Positions 33,885 through 41,662 of a DNA stretch of 64,000 nucleotides are shown here, piece after piece (position 1 is the first letter of the stretch; every line of letters starts with the position of its first letter). A model generated the notes under the pieces. It worked only from the letters and a program-made list of their open reading frames with translations. It had not been told where the DNA came from and did not search any database. The stretch covers positions 1,605,563 to 1,669,562 of the forward strand of contig QKMZ01000006.1 in the NCBI GenBank assembly GCA_003242885.1, given 5' to 3'. This stretch comes from Candidatus Melainabacteria bacterium (GTDB lineage Bacteria; Cyanobacteriota; Vampirovibrionia; Obscuribacterales; Obscuribacteraceae). The position numbers were made by a program, and so were the translations under genes.

Positions 33885-33908
33885 CCGCTGATCCTCCGAA
33901 CGCAAGAC

Positions 33909-35099
33909 CTATTTCTGTAATGGTTTATAAATGCCATTTTGATAGTTTGGTGATCCTTTCCACCCTGCACTATTCCAAAGTGCGTCAAAGACTGATTTAA
34001 GCAGGATTGGTATGTCGTCCGCTTCAGACCACTCTCTCACCCACACCGCTGGTAGTGGCAAATGGTTTTCCAAGATCTTCTCTCCGTTTGAACCGGTTTC
34101 CCATGCCAATGCCTCCGAGGAAAACGAATAACCCGAGACGCCATTTAAGACGACTTTTATAAATATTGGTGGCGGCACATCAAGGGCCTTAAGTCCCAAC
34201 AGATATCCTTTAACGGCTTTGATTATTGTCTTCTCTAACCCGACTTGTGTGAATTCCGTACGTTCTTCGATTTGGTTTTGGTCTATTGCTTCAATCCGTC
34301 CACTTCGATAGACCTTTGCATAGTCTAATAACTGACCGTTGTCACCAAAGGTTCCGCGATGAGTCAAAAATCCCTCAGCGACAAAACGCCCAGTGTTTTC
34401 GCTTGAACCAATAGGTTGGAAGTACGGAACTTGCATTGCTATCGCTTCAACATCCAATGAATTCCCATCGTCGAGCGATGAGAGCGGAACAACAAAAATC
34501 ATTAGCCGTTTTGCATCAATGTACAGGGACCCATCAAGTGGATTTTTGATTAGTGCGCTCTTGATCCTTTCGTTAATCCACTCATTTATTTTGTCCGTGT
34601 AACTAGAAGAGAAAAGGACCGCTGCGCGAATCTCTTCAATACTCATGTCGATTTTTCCAGCCCCATGACGAATTACGAATCTGCGTGATTTGACGACTCG
34701 GTGAGGCATGTTGAAGCTGCGCAACACCTTGAGCGCTATTAGTGAATTACCGTTGGAAAGCTTGACCGGATGTAGCTTCACGCCTATGAGATTGGGCTCA
34801 ATGCCTGCCCTCAATACTTGAGTCATTCGAAGAGTCGTATCTTCAACTTCTGCATTTGGAATACCAGTCAGGCTCGTAATGAAGCCGCCTCCAGATTCCG
34901 CTGCACCGTAAATAATCAGCCCGCCGCTCCCATTTGCCATTGAGCAAACGTCGAGGCGAAATTCTTCCTTCTCTGGATCGGTAGTACCTGGCGGCACTTG
35001 CTTAAAGTCGAGGTGAACTGATTCCACAGTTTGCTCCGCAATCAGCTGATTGAGGTCGTCCTCGTCAATGTCATCTAGATTTTTCTGAAAAAGCCACAT
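33909..35099 (-). CDS. AlbA_2 (Schlafen-like) domain protein B
   Basis: The 396-residue protein opens with an AlbA_2 domain: ESVHLDFKQVPPG (ExxxDFK motif), then VCSMANGSGGLIIYGAAE, the same glycine-rich turn as in the downstream gene. A second, larger region (about 190-390) has no recognised fold. Together with gene A it forms a two-gene unit on the minus strand inside the mobile element. The pair may be an accessory or defence module. Confidence 0.75.
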   Translation of the reverse strand: MWLFQKNLDDIDEDDLNQLIAEQTVESVHLDFKQVPPGTTDPEKEEFRLDVCSMANGSGGLIIYGAAESGGGFITSLTGIPNAEVEDTTLRMTQVLRAGIEPNLIGVKLHPVKLSNGNSLIALKVLRSFNMPHRVVKSRRFVIRHGAGKIDMSIEEIRAAVLFSSSYTDKINEWINERIKSALIKNPLDGSLYIDAKRLMIFVVPLSSLDDGNSLDVEAIAMQVPYFQPIGSSENTGRFVAEGFLTHRGTFGDNGQLLDYAKVYRSGRIEAIDQNQIEERTEFTQVGLEKTIIKAVKGYLLGLKALDVPPPIFIKVVLNGVSGYSFSSEALAWETGSNGEKILENHLPLPAVWVREWSEADDIPILLKSVFDALWNSAGWKGSPNYQNGIYKPLQK

Positions 35100-35302
35100 G
35101 CAAAAGCGCCCTATCGCGTCGGAGAAGCAGTATATCGCCCTCCCCGTGTCAACCGAAATGGCCGCCCAGGCATGCCAAGTGGCGCCAAACGAAGTCCCTA
35201 TCTAAACTTCGAGCGTTTTGTTGGCGCAGTTAAGCATGTCTTACCAAACGAAAAACATTGGCAACACGCGATAGGATCAGAATTTTAGGGGCGGGAACAG
35301 AC

Positions 35303-36349
35303 GTGAAGTTTTTTGAGCAAGAGGCAAACAGCTTGAACCAGATGATGTTAAAGCTAGACCAATTGAGTAAATATTCCGCAAAAGAACTAGCGCAAAAAGT
35401 TGTATCAACAGGCGATTCGAGTGGAGAAGAAGCGTTTTTTGATTTCGTAATTTCTGCTGCCAAAGAAGCAAAAACAATGCATCTAACTCCTGGAGTTGGA
35501 AACGCATTGCACAGTGCTAATTCTTCACTAGATCCCGTAATTGCTTGTTTTCAGAGAATTGGAAAACTTGACCCCGCATTGAACGATAGTCAAAAACAAA
35601 ACCTCGTTGCAGAGACAAGAGATAGGTTTAAGGAGTCGTATCCCACGCTCGTTGCGCTGAGAGGATATGGGCTATCCAAAAGTGCCTTACAGAATGCTGC
35701 CAAACGGATCGCTGACGCTGCTGACAATTGCAACTCTCAGATTGAGGCAATTGGAAAGGACAGAGAGGAAATTGAAAAGTGGCACTCCGATAAAATGCAG
35801 CTCTTTGACGCAAACTTGAAAGAGCTGGGAAATGAAATAGATAAGGTAAAAGATCTCATCTCCAAGCTCGGGGTTGCAACCTATGCTGCACGTTTCGAGG
35901 AAGAATCTAAGGAGCACGAAAAGGAATCGCGTCTATGGCTCGATAGACTAAAGGCTTGTGCTTGGATCTTTCTTGTCGCATCGGGCCTTGTGCTCTTTGT
36001 TGAATATGCACAGCCTCACGCCGGCGACGGAATAGTTTCATGGTTCTCATCGACCGCTTCTCGTTTGGTAATTCTTTCGCTGCCTTCAATCGGTCTGTTT
36101 TTATGTATGCGGAATTACGCCGCATGCAGGCACAATTACATAGTTAATAAACATCGACAAAATGCTCTATCCACCTTTCATCTGTTTCAAGCCGCAGCGA
36201 CCGACGAAGAGACAAAGAAAGCCGTCATGCTTCAGTCCCTTCAGGCGATCTTCTCACCCCAAAGCAGCGGGTATCTGAAGTCGGCAGCAGATAGCCAACC
36301 CAGCTCACAGTTCATTGAATTAATCAATAAGACGGTCAAGGATCACTAA
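35303..36349 (+). CDS. Coiled-coil protein with two C-terminal-half TM helices
   Basis: The frame is open from TTG 35258; a GTG at 35303 gives 348 residues and is my preferred start, though neither has a strong binding site. It has an all-helical N-terminal part (about 1-175), a long charged coiled coil (about 165-215), two hydrophobic helices (about 216-238 and 250-275), and a conserved-looking C-terminal block (NKHRQNALSTFHLFQ and SLQAIFSPQSSGY). I do not recognise a named family. It is divergent from the AlbA_2 pair and faces the iterons, inside the accessory part of the element. Confidence 0.7.
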   Translation: MKFFEQEANSLNQMMLKLDQLSKYSAKELAQKVVSTGDSSGEEAFFDFVISAAKEAKTMHLTPGVGNALHSANSSLDPVIACFQRIGKLDPALNDSQKQNLVAETRDRFKESYPTLVALRGYGLSKSALQNAAKRIADAADNCNSQIEAIGKDREEIEKWHSDKMQLFDANLKELGNEIDKVKDLISKLGVATYAARFEEESKEHEKESRLWLDRLKACAWIFLVASGLVLFVEYAQPHAGDGIVSWFSSTASRLVILSLPSIGLFLCMRNYAACRHNYIVNKHRQNALSTFHLFQAAATDEETKKAVMLQSLQAIFSPQSSGYLKSAADSQPSSQFIELINKTVKDH

Positions 36350-36363
36350 AGTAAGCCAGCTCT

Positions 36364-36529
36364 TGCGTCACCTGCGTTAACTGAAGACAGGGTCCGCCTC
36401 TTAAGCTGTTCTGCTTCGTCCACAGGTGCGTCACTAGCTCGTCACAGATTGTGACGCACCAGTGACGCACCTGTGACACAGAAAAACGCCGCAAACGATC
36501 CACCTGCTTGGTGCGACGCATGTGACGCA
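36364..36529. repeat. Iteron cluster, candidate replication origin
   Basis: Six or seven copies of a (T)GTGACGCA(CC) unit lie within 170 nt in both orientations: TGCGTCAC at 36364-36371, GGTGCGTCAC at 36425-36434, GTGACGCACC at 36451-36460 and 36462-36471, TGTGACACA at 36472-36480, TGCGACGCA at 36512-36520 and TGTGACGCA at 36521-36529. They end just before the 3' end of the primase-helicase gene, a common place for an origin recognised by a satellite replication protein. Confidence 0.7.
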
Positions 36530-36533
36530 AAAA

Positions 36534-38930
36534 TCACGGCACCCTTATGGTTATCATCCGATGTTCGCGCGTCCTTGACCATTCAACAGTGCATCCTGCT
36601 TTTCGCAAGGCGGGCGCAAGCCTTCTCAGTTGGTCGCTTAGCTGTTTTGGGTTTTTCGGGAAGTTGGGAGCATCAATGTCTTCCGGCTTCACTAGTCTTC
36701 TGAGAATATTGGTGGCGGTGTCATAAGTCTCACCTCCCTTAAAGCACCTGATAATGGCTTGCGCCAATGCAGATGTTTCAAGCATGTCGTCATTTACTTC
36801 CTGCCTCATCCTTACGTATGCCTCATACACTTGCCCTGGTTCCATCTGTAACGCCGGTTCAGCCGCCGTTGCCCATGTCAAAAAATCAGCCATGCGCACC
36901 TGCTTTTCGAGCGTCACCGTATCCACGAAAGACAGTGCAGCGCTAATAGCATCAAGCAAGGACCCAAGCACACCAGCATGAATGCGATTGAATTTTGCTT
37001 CTAAGCTCTTTTCTGTTTGTCGTTTCTCATCACTTATAGCGGACAGTTTCAGAGAGATCACGCGGTCGTTAAAGTCGTCTCGTGAGGTCGGCTCGTCAAT
37101 ACCATTAATCAAAATTGGGCGATGAGTTTCAAACGTGGTTTCTTCACGGTTGCTGTACAGCTCCCTAGTGCTTATTCCGGTTCCGGACGCGACACGACAA
37201 CAAACGTCGCTGAGCCAATTGGGCAAACCGGACAGATTGTCGTAGGCAAGAACATAGCTGTTTTCTGCTGCGATCGCCAGGTCCCGCTCGTCCTTTGGTG
37301 CAGCTCGCAAAGGCGCATCGACGGGATCAATCAACTGCTTTATTGTGCGTGCCATGAAAGTTTTTCCGGTGCCCTGTTCACCGGTCAAAACGAGAATTGG
37401 AAAGGCTCCGCATGGAGGCTGAAAGATGCTCAGGAGCCAAGAAGACAGGAGAGTCTTTTGATGATCAGTATCAAGATTTAGTAGCTCGAAGAGTGAAGGT
37501 AAGTTGCCGCCGCGCACTGGAATTGGTAGCTCTCTTAGAGTTTTCCCTCGAATAAATCTGATTTGGCACTCTGAACAGTCAATCACTCTCCAACCACTCT
37601 CAGAAATCTCGACTACTTGCTTCTGCTTGTTCGCCAGGTCCAAAAAGATCTTGCCGTCCCGGTGAGCAATACGAACTTCTGGTTTCTCCTCTTTTCCCCT
37701 GAACTTCGCAATACCAGAGAGAGTGCCAATGCATTCCTTGATTGCTTCGCGTCCAGGAGAGGCGGCGATCTCCTCAAAATACCTGAAGCACAACCAATCC
37801 GAAAATGATTTGGATTCAAGCGGTAGGTGTTCAACGATGCTCTGCTCCCGTGGAATGGTTGCATATGCGTTGCCTTCAGCGTCATGCCATAACTCGATTC
37901 CGTGCGTGCATTCAAGTAGGAGATCTTTCTGAGATCTCTTCTTGCCGCCTTGGAGGTCTGGCGCATTTTCACAATGTTTTTCTGATCTCGGTCCTTCAGA
38001 CTCCTTGACCACCTTTCGTGACTCCCACTGTTTTGCGGATTTGATTTTTGCTGTAAAGTCGGCGCGAGTGCCACCAGCCTTGATAAAGTCTGTCGAGTCT
38101 TTGTGATCGTTGAACATAAGCAGCTTTACGGGCTTGAACTTATGCACCTGCACGCAATACTCTTGCGCTTTCTTTAGCCCTGGCTCTTTCTTGTTTCCTT
38201 TGACCAGGTCGTTGTCAGCGACAAAAATGATCCCCGGCGCGCCTTCCAGGTCGGCGTTCCAGTCGTCGTTCCAGTGATCAGAAACTCCACCGCATGAGAA
38301 CGCTGCATACTTCAGATGCTCGACAACATTGTCTGCATCTTTTTCGCCTTCGACATGCACGACCGGACGCCCTTCGGCTGCGGCTTTACAAGCGACATCC
38401 CAATTGTAGGGGTCCATTTTAAGACCCCTCCAGGACGGTTTGATCTTGCCGCCCTCAATTCGGAAGCGTCGGAAATCTTTCGGCGCGAAGCGCATCTTGA
38501 AGGCATACGGGGTACCGTCTTTGCGACGATAGACGTATAGCTTTTCCATGATCGGCTCTGCTCTATCTTCAGGCCACTTGAATGGAAACACGCCCCATTG
38601 TTCAACGGTGATGTACTTCCAGACCATGCCGTCAGCGTCCGGCGCTTGCGCTTTTTTAGGAAAATTTACGCCCTTGGCGCTAAACCATTCCTTCAATTGT
38701 TGATACGTGCTGCACTTAGCGAAACAGTGCATCAGAAGACCCTTGTCGCCTACACCTATGCTGAGTGACTTCGTATTAGTGTCGTCATGGAGAGGGCAAA
38801 ATGCCGTGTATCCTTTGCTCTCCGATCCGCTCGGCTTTAGACTGCTTGAGCGCAGCACGCCTACAATTTCTTGGAGGAGCTGAGCGGCGACAAAGTTGCC
38901 ACCACTGGTAGTTTGTTCTATATTGTTCAT
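36534..38930 (-). CDS. Primase-helicase with CHC2 zinc finger, TOPRIM and AAA+/SF3-like ATPase
   Basis: The 798-residue replication protein has an N-terminal zinc-finger primase segment (CPLHDD ... HCFAKC, about 45-80), a TOPRIM-like part with VVHVEGEKDADNV (about 190-203) and IIFVADNDLVK, a middle linker, and a C-terminal helicase with Walker A GEQGTGKTF (about 530-538), VLAYDNLSG as Walker B and an arginine region in DDFNDRVISLKL. The ATG at 38930 has GAGG upstream. It would prime and unwind element DNA at the iterons that adjoin its 3' end. Confidence 0.9.
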   Translation of the reverse strand: MNNIEQTTSGGNFVAAQLLQEIVGVLRSSSLKPSGSESKGYTAFCPLHDDTNTKSLSIGVGDKGLLMHCFAKCSTYQQLKEWFSAKGVNFPKKAQAPDADGMVWKYITVEQWGVFPFKWPEDRAEPIMEKLYVYRRKDGTPYAFKMRFAPKDFRRFRIEGGKIKPSWRGLKMDPYNWDVACKAAAEGRPVVHVEGEKDADNVVEHLKYAAFSCGGVSDHWNDDWNADLEGAPGIIFVADNDLVKGNKKEPGLKKAQEYCVQVHKFKPVKLLMFNDHKDSTDFIKAGGTRADFTAKIKSAKQWESRKVVKESEGPRSEKHCENAPDLQGGKKRSQKDLLLECTHGIELWHDAEGNAYATIPREQSIVEHLPLESKSFSDWLCFRYFEEIAASPGREAIKECIGTLSGIAKFRGKEEKPEVRIAHRDGKIFLDLANKQKQVVEISESGWRVIDCSECQIRFIRGKTLRELPIPVRGGNLPSLFELLNLDTDHQKTLLSSWLLSIFQPPCGAFPILVLTGEQGTGKTFMARTIKQLIDPVDAPLRAAPKDERDLAIAAENSYVLAYDNLSGLPNWLSDVCCRVASGTGISTRELYSNREETTFETHRPILINGIDEPTSRDDFNDRVISLKLSAISDEKRQTEKSLEAKFNRIHAGVLGSLLDAISAALSFVDTVTLEKQVRMADFLTWATAAEPALQMEPGQVYEAYVRMRQEVNDDMLETSALAQAIIRCFKGGETYDTATNILRRLVKPEDIDAPNFPKNPKQLSDQLRRLAPALRKAGCTVEWSRTREHRMITIRVP

Positions 38931-39008
38931 GTTAAGCCTCTAGCCGCCCCCGGTTCTTCTCTCCTGGGGGCGGAATTGTATTAGTGTGATTTCGATGACG
39001 GTATTTGA

Positions 39009-39326
39009 TTAGGCATTCGGTCGTGATCGCGTCTTGACACCATTCAGTGCGTAGTCGAAATAGCGCTTGGGATCACGATTGCGAAAGTAAATTGCCATGA
39101 GCGCGTTTTCCACTTGCATGCGCAGCCAGTCATCCTCGGCAGCGTACTCTTCTCCTTCGAAGGAAATTCCGCGCACACTAAGCGCTTCTACGATGCAGGC
39201 GATGAACGGCTTGCCGTCAATTTTCACGTGCAAAGATCCTTGCTTGAAAATTCCTGGACCTAAGCGCTCGAACTTCTCAAGGACTTCGCATTTGATGACT
39301 TCTATTCGCGGTAGCGGTCTAATCAT
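39009..39326 (-). CDS. Unknown small element protein
   Basis: The 105-residue protein starts at 39326, where ATGA overlaps the stop of the excisionase-like gene; a GGAGGT site lies about 7 nt upstream. It is mixed alpha/beta (IRPLPRIEVIKCEVLEKFER, IDGKPFIACIVEALSVRG) with a basic C-terminus. No family is recognised. It is co-transcribed with the excisionase-like gene, upstream of the primase-helicase. Confidence 0.65.
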   Translation of the reverse strand: MIRPLPRIEVIKCEVLEKFERLGPGIFKQGSLHVKIDGKPFIACIVEALSVRGISFEGEEYAAEDDWLRMQVENALMAIYFRNRDPKRYFDYALNGVKTRSRPNA

Positions 39327-39535
39327 TGGCTGACCTCCGTTGATTGTTCGGAGATCCAAGCTAGCAATTGGCGCCTGTCATAACGCACAAGCCGACCCAA
39401 CTTAAATGATGGGGGTCCAACCTTTCTATTAGTCCACCTCTCCAAGGTTGATTCCTTGCAGTTGAGGATGTCGGCTACTTGCTTTCTAGTTAGCAGATCG
39501 AATGATTGTTCAGAATCTGTATTCGGTGTATTCAT
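39323..39535 (-). CDS. Excisionase/AlpA-like HTH DNA-binding protein
   Basis: The 70-residue protein is a MerR-like (HTH_17) winged helix: LLTRKQVADILNCKESTLERW, then GPPSFKLGRLVRYDRRQLLAWI, where the wing RLVRYDRRQL is typical of excisionases and AlpA regulators. It probably controls excision direction or the replication operon. It is translationally coupled to the gene behind it. Confidence 0.88.
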   Translation of the reverse strand: MNTPNTDSEQSFDLLTRKQVADILNCKESTLERWTNRKVGPPSFKLGRLVRYDRRQLLAWISEQSTEVSQ

Positions 39536-39817
39536 AAAATTACTCTTCTAGTTTTCTAGGTGTTGCGCCTGTTGTTCGATCTGCCTTGCCTTGTAGGAAA
39601 GAAACTAGCAACTAAAGAGTCCAAAACAGTCTCAATCTGGCTACGTGCAAAAGAAAGGCTAGAAACCAACCAGTTCTGCCATTAGCGGGATTGAGTGCTC
39701 TTTTGTCCTATGAATCGATTGGATTAGTTTGTAGGCGGAAAACCGCTTACTTAGTTAGATTCAGAGATTTCAATTGGTAAGTGAGCCATTGTTCTTTTGA
39801 AAAAAAGAATTCTGGAT
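39536..39817. other. Regulatory gap upstream of the excisionase-primase operon
   Basis: This 282-nt region carries the leader of the minus-strand operon. It holds a CTAGTTTTCTAG inverted repeat near 39549-39560, and related CTAG/ACTAGC sequences near 39604, that could be operators or arm-type integrase sites. No gene is seen. Confidence 0.4.
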
Positions 39818-40132
39818 TTAATCTTTCTGATTCATAGACGCAGCCATAAATCGTTTGTGATGCGATCTTTGAAACCGGCTAAGGAATGGTCTGACATCAA
39901 TTGGTGTCACTTTCAGAGCTTTGAAAGCAGCTTCAACCGCGTCTAGCGGATAGTACCACCTACCATTTATATAGATCGTCCGATGCCTAATTTGCTCTAG
40001 AACACGATCAGGGTTGCTACCACTAGCGATGGCATATCGTCTCAGGGTTGCTTCGTTTAAGTGAATTCCTTGGGGGCGCATGTTAGGGGATTGGCTCATG
40101 GTGGGTGGAGAAAAGCGTACTCTTTCTCTCAT
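39818..40132 (-). CDS. Possible DNA-binding protein near the right element end
   Basis: The frame is open from TTG 40156; an ATG at 40132 gives 104 residues and ATG 40099 gives 93. The product has a helix-turn-helix-like stretch (LNEATLRRYAIASGSNPDRVLEQI) followed by a wing-like strand (RTIYINGRWYYPLDAVEAAF), similar in layout to small phage regulators. No firm family match. It ends at the element side of the right tRNA-Gln copy. Confidence 0.5.
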   Translation of the reverse strand: MRERVRFSPPTMSQSPNMRPQGIHLNEATLRRYAIASGSNPDRVLEQIRHRTIYINGRWYYPLDAVEAAFKALKVTPIDVRPFLSRFQRSHHKRFMAASMNQKD

Positions 40133-40231
40133 ATACTCGATTCGAATGTTAGTCAACTTTTCACGTGGAAATTAAGAGGATGGCATATCCAATACAGATG
40201 TCCTTCGCGTGCGACACTCAAAAGAAAGTTT

Positions 40232-40302
40232 CTCCGAGGGATGGATTCGAACCACCGTTCCAACGTTCAAAGCGTCGTGTCCTACCATTAGACGACCTCG
40301 GA
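40232..40302 (-). tRNA. tRNA-Gln (TTG), right copy
   Basis: It is the same cloverleaf as the left copy but with a fully Watson-Crick acceptor stem (TCCGAGG/CCTCGGA), anticodon TTG in loop CTTTGAA and T-loop TTCGAAT. It forms the right boundary of the element and the first gene of a tRNA array. If the element entered the 3' end of this tRNA, this copy is the reconstituted one. Confidence 0.9.
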
Positions 40303-40402
40303 ATATCCGTCTTGAAATCAAAGCGATTGATTTAGGACGGTCGAATTTCTCCATTGTGCCTAATAGGTGCCTACTAGGTTAATTTCGAAACCCTATAAAC
40401 TC

Positions 40403-40476
40403 TGCCCGGCGGTGGATTCGAACCACCAACCTCTTGCTTCTAAGACAAGCGTCTCTGCCGATTGGACTACCCGGGC
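40403..40476 (-). tRNA. Class I tRNA with UAG anticodon (Leu-like codon specificity)
   Basis: Acceptor GCCCGGG/GCCGGGC (mismatch at the 7-66 pair), D-stem GTC/GAC, anticodon stem CTTGT/GCAAG with loop CTTAGAA (anticodon TAG), variable region only 5 nt, T-arm GGTGG TTCGAAT CCACC. A leucine tRNA normally has a long variable arm, so its identity is uncertain. Its 3' half is duplicated at 29599-29640. Confidence 0.7.
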
Positions 40477-40479
40477 ATA

Positions 40480-40565
40480 TGGTGGGAGCGGCTGGATTTG
40501 CACCAGCGAAGCCTTGCGGCGACTGCTTTACAGGCAGGTGGCTTTGTCTACTCACCCACACTCCC
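40480..40565 (-). tRNA. tRNA-Tyr (GTA), long variable arm, CCA encoded
   Basis: Acceptor GGGAGTG/CGCTCCC, anticodon loop CTGTAAA (GTA), a long class II variable arm (CGCCGCAAGGC) and T-loop TGCAAAT. The 3' ACCA is present in the DNA. Typical bacterial tRNA-Tyr. Confidence 0.9.
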
Positions 40566-40774
40566 AAATTGTTCTTGAAAGTTCCTTTTGAGGAGGGCAC
40601 GAGCAACGCGCCCCTACGCTCAGGTGGAATACTGTCTCTGTAAGATCCGCGTACAATGCGCGACTACACTATATTGCTGCATTCGGCGCACGGAATGCGT
40701 CTTTACGACTCCTTCTACAATCGCATCATCAGTTTTCCGGCGTGTGCAACACACCCCTACGCTTAGACAGTTGG

Positions 40775-40846
40775 TCTGGGCGGGACGTGCTGCCCGTCCG
40801 GCCTCTCGCTTCCAAAACGAGCGCTCTGCTGCTGAGCTACGCCCAG
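40775..40846 (-). tRNA. tRNA-Pro (TGG) with aberrant D- and T-loops
   Basis: All four stems pair: acceptor CTGGGCG/CGCCCAG, D-stem GCTC/GAGC, anticodon stem CTCGT/GCGAG with loop TTTGGAA (anticodon TGG), T-stem GGACG/CGTCC. However, the T-loop is GGCAGCA rather than a TTCRANN form, and the D-loop AGCAGCA lacks the usual adjacent GG. The two loops share GCAGCA. The elbow contact would be non-standard, so it may be a specialised or decaying tRNA. Confidence 0.65.
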
Positions 40847-40852
40847 AAATGG

Positions 40853-40925
40853 GGGATTGGATGGGAATCGAACCCATGTCTTCGGTCTCACAAACCAATG
40901 TCCTAGCCGCTGGACGACCTATCCC
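40853..40925 (-). tRNA. tRNA-His (GTG) with encoded G-1
   Basis: The anticodon loop TTGTGAG (GTG) sits on stem TTGGT/ACCGA, with D-stem GTCC/GGAC and T-loop TTCGATT. The G at 40925 can act as G-1 and pairs with C73 at 40853, the histidine identity element. One A-A mismatch lies in the acceptor stem. Confidence 0.88.
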
Positions 40926-40929
40926 ATGG

Positions 40930-41002
40930 CGATGCTGGGGGGAATTGAACCCCCGGCATCTGCGCTGACAACGCAGCACTCTGTCCACTGAGTTACAGCA
41001 CC
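40930..41002 (-). tRNA. tRNA-Asp (GTC)
   Basis: Acceptor GGTGCTG/CAGCATC, anticodon stem CTGCG/CGCAG with loop TTGTCAG (anticodon GTC), T-loop TTCAATT, discriminator G. It is the most upstream tRNA of the minus-strand array. Confidence 0.9.
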
Positions 41003-41662
41003 ACGTGCTCACTTCCGCTTTCGCGGAAGCAAACTCCCAAGTTAGTGCAAAAGCTGAAAACGCTACGAATGTTGCTGCTGCTACGTAGAACAGCGCATCG
41101 AATGCGAAAAAGCATGCTGCGAACGAGCAAAACGCTGCAACGCCCGCAATGTGCGCGGCAATTGCTCGAATGTTGGCGTTTGAAAACTTAGCTAAAAAGT
41201 CGATGTTGAAGATAAAGATATTCATGATCGTGCACTACTCCTAAATTTGCTTCCAGCACAAGATGCAGCCCCTGCGGCTGCTTTCTATAATCTTGTTGTT
41301 GGAGGAGTGTGCGGAACACGTCGATCACCTTTGGTTATCTTTTCTCTTCGAGCACAGACCTATTAGAGATTTATAGAGATCTGTACTGACGAATGAGGCG
41401 GCACATTGCCGCCCGTCTTTTCAGTCTATACACCGCCATCCGTTTTTGTCAACGGGGAATTTCCTCATCGCCTGCACAGCGAGCGGCTTTATATCTAGAT
41501 CTTAGGACTACATTACCTGTATGAGCTGAGATGCAAATTCAGATCACTAACTAATTGAATCTTCTCACTTCAAAATGTTCCCCGATTTGAACTGCATTGT
41601 TCAAGAGAGAGAAGCGGTATCGAGGGATTTGGACTTGCTAGAAGTGGTCCTACAAAACAAGG
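41003..41662. other. Upstream region of the tRNA array, no supported gene
   Basis: This holds the promoter side of the minus-strand tRNA array. An open frame from 41225 would give a hydrophobic peptide but runs straight through tRNA-Asp, so I do not call it. Hairpins are seen at GCAGCC/GGCTGC (about 41262-41277) followed by TTTCT, and GGCGGC (41397-41402) with GCCGCC (41408-41413) followed by CGTCTTTTC; both look like plus-strand terminators. Confidence 0.4.

Larger units (their letters stand above)
29521..40302. mobile_element. Integrated satellite-like element flanked by tRNA-Gln repeats
   Basis: The segment is bounded by a 72-bp direct repeat (29521-29592 and 40231-40302, one mismatch at 29529/40239), each copy a whole tRNA-Gln. 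Inside are two tyrosine integrases, a CHC2/TOPRIM-containing primase-helicase, an iteron cluster, an excisionase-like DNA-binding protein and accessory genes, but no capsid or tail genes. This is the layout of P4-like satellites and integrative plasmids. A second repeat from another tRNA (29599-29640 and 40403-40444, 38 of 42 identical) suggests more than one integration event. Exact ends are uncertain. Confidence 0.75.

Noticed and set aside
36364-36529. CRISPR array
   Set aside because: The repeats are short, in both orientations and unevenly spaced without spacers of constant length; iterons fit better.
29521-40302. Complete prophage
   Set aside because: No terminase, portal, capsid or tail genes are present; the gene set is that of a satellite or integrative plasmid.
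40620-41225. 201-codon minus-strand open frame with a hydrophobic N-terminal part
   Set aside because: It runs straight through tRNA-Asp, tRNA-His and tRNA-Pro, so most of it cannot be a protein; a truncated version has no stop before the tRNAs.
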